DNA of 64,000 nt, from positions 19,041,001 through 19,105,000 of the forward strand of contig NC_092673.1 in NCBI RefSeq assembly GCF_964355755.1, written 5' to 3'. The notes beneath the pieces are model-generated. The model had not been told where the DNA came from. It ran no database searches and was given only the letters and a program-made list of their open reading frames with translations. This DNA comes from Antedon mediterranea. Taxonomy: Eukaryota > Echinodermata > Crinoidea > Comatulida > Antedonidae. This document shows positions 62,690 to 64,000 of the stretch, one piece after another; the first letter of the stretch is position 1, and each line of letters opens with the position of its first letter. The position numbers and the translations under genes are program-made.

Positions 62690-63030
62690 AACATTAACTG
62701 TATCCGGTAATCAGTAAAAAACAATTAAACACATAATTACGTCAATGAATCTGTTACCATTTTGTTTAACTACGGTATCTATATTCGTTTCATTTATTTA
62801 CATTTAACATTAAATGTAAATGTATCAGGTAATCAGTAAAACCATAGAGATATTATAGTATCTCTATGGTAAAACAAATAAACATATAATTACGTCAATG
62901 AATCTGTTACCATTATGATTTTGTTTCTGTATCTACATTCGTTTCATTTATTTACACTTAACATTTAATGTAAATGTATCAGGTGATCAGTAAAACAAAC
63001 AAAAAACATATAATTATGTCAATAAATCTT
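62690..63030. repeat. 122 bp tandem repeat, right arm
   Basis: About three copies, complementary to 18405-18800, interrupted by the hairpin ACCATAGAGATA-TTATAG-TATCTCTATGGT at 62841-62870 that the left arm lacks. Confidence 0.75.
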
Positions 63031-64000
63031 CAATTATGCTCGTCCGATTGTGATATTTAGTTTAGTTGTTTTGTAGTTTAACATATTTTAAATTTAATTA
63101 ATTGTATTGTTTGTAGTATTTAAGATGTTTTAATTCCGATTGTACTGTAGTTTTTAATATGTTTTGATTTTGATTGTACTGTAGTATTTAGTTTAGTTGT
63201 ATTGTAGTTTAACATGTTTTAATTCTGGTTGTATGTATGTATATACTGTAGTGTTTAGTTTAGTTTGTATATACTGTAGTAAGTAAGTATAGGCCTAGGC
63301 CCCGGGGGGGGGGGGGAGGGGGGTCACTTGTATATAAACCAAACAAGGGGGTGCCGCAGCCACTTCAAGACATGAGGCACTTGCGCTACCTGTTTTACTG
63401 AAAAATACTACGGACTTAAACTACCATTTACCAAAATCAAGGCCACGCCAAAGATGGCGCAATATTTGTACTGGTTCCCAGCATGATCTGCGCATGGCCA
63501 AAGAGACCTCCACCGTTCATGGCAAATTTTGACGCGTTTGCGGTAGTGCACACCACCGATGATCAAGAGTGGTCACAGTTGAATGATTTTGTCCTAGGCC
63601 AGCTATGTTTCGTGTTATACTGATGATGCGAAAACTCTCGGGGAAAACTCTATTAAAAGGTATTTAGCGATGGGCTCCTCGATGGGCTTATATAGCCGGG
63701 CTTATAGCATCCAGTAAGCTAAAATTCCTGCAAAATTTGGCGATAAATCGTGAAATTTTGACACGGGTGGGCGACCAGGGACTTAAACTACTAATTTCAC
63801 CCTGTCATTTCCCACACTTGTGCTACCAACTCCCAATATTTGTGCTACCAGGCCCTCGAAAATATACCCGTAAATGCGGCACCTCCCTCCGTATGGAAAT
63901 ATTTAAGAGTGACCCCCCGGGGGCCTAGGCCTAGGCCCTAGTTATAATACTTTTTATTTAATAAAAAACGATATTTAAAAGCAATTTTAAACCCAGAATC

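Larger units (their letters stand above)
54993..64000. repeat. Giant inverted repeat, right arm (runs off the window)
   Basis: Reverse complement of 17594-26950, starting at the TTAA that ends the Kolobok element. It lacks the 622 bp element of the left arm, has a longer 18 bp minisatellite, fewer copies of the 67-70 bp and 122 bp repeats, about 170 bp extra near 58000-58180, and a 30 bp hairpin at 62841-62870. The C-rich block appears here as G-rich (55980-56820). No gene with coding support. Confidence 0.9.

Overview
The window is animal nuclear DNA: AT-rich, with spliced genes, almost no long open reading frames, many tandem repeats and many nested DNA transposons. The COR/death-fold gene, the THAP and P2X7-ballast transposon genes and the GGCCTA-rich islands suggest a marine invertebrate deuterostome, perhaps an echinoderm. 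That placement is inference; nothing here names the species.

Region 1 (1-8443) is the 3' part of a + strand gene. Ten or more short exons can be joined with consistent splice phases. They encode the C-terminal part of a COR domain (ROCO-type protein), two death-effector-like domains in tandem, a Ser/Gly/Ala hexapeptide-repeat linker, an acidic exon, and two alternative C-termini. One C-terminus carries a transmembrane helix. The other is a polybasic tail ending in Cys-Lys-Leu-Leu, a CaaX-type prenylation motif. One COR exon contains an apparent frameshift.

Region 2 (8444-17593) is intergenic. It holds a direct duplication around a TTAA-flanked MITE, a 69-70 bp minisatellite, and a 3.9 kb palindromic element (11885-15776) that split the minisatellite and carries inverted decayed copies of a repetitive coding family. 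It ends with a weak candidate promoter and first exon at about 17.2 kb.

Region 3 (17594-64000) is a giant inverted repeat. Arms of about 9 kb (17594-26950 and 54993-64000, the latter running off the window) flank a 28 kb spacer. The arms differ by indels and repeat copy number, including a 622 bp TTAA-flanked insertion found only in the left arm. The spacer holds two or three MITEs, a 2.4 kb tandem array of ~89-90 bp units, a 1.1 kb foldback with 8 bp target-site duplications, and a 14.3 kb element (33611-47913) with ACGTTG-rich subterminal arrays and one small spliced gene. It ends with a complete 7.0 kb Kolobok-like transposon (47956-54992, TTAA on both sides). That transposon carries a THAP-domain transposase, now a pseudogene, facing a convergent P2X7-ballast-domain gene. 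The transposase is interrupted by a 2.3 kb TTA-flanked element whose removal restores frame. The right arm starts exactly at the Kolobok TTAA.

All repeat alignments and splice models were made by eye; no search or alignment program was run.
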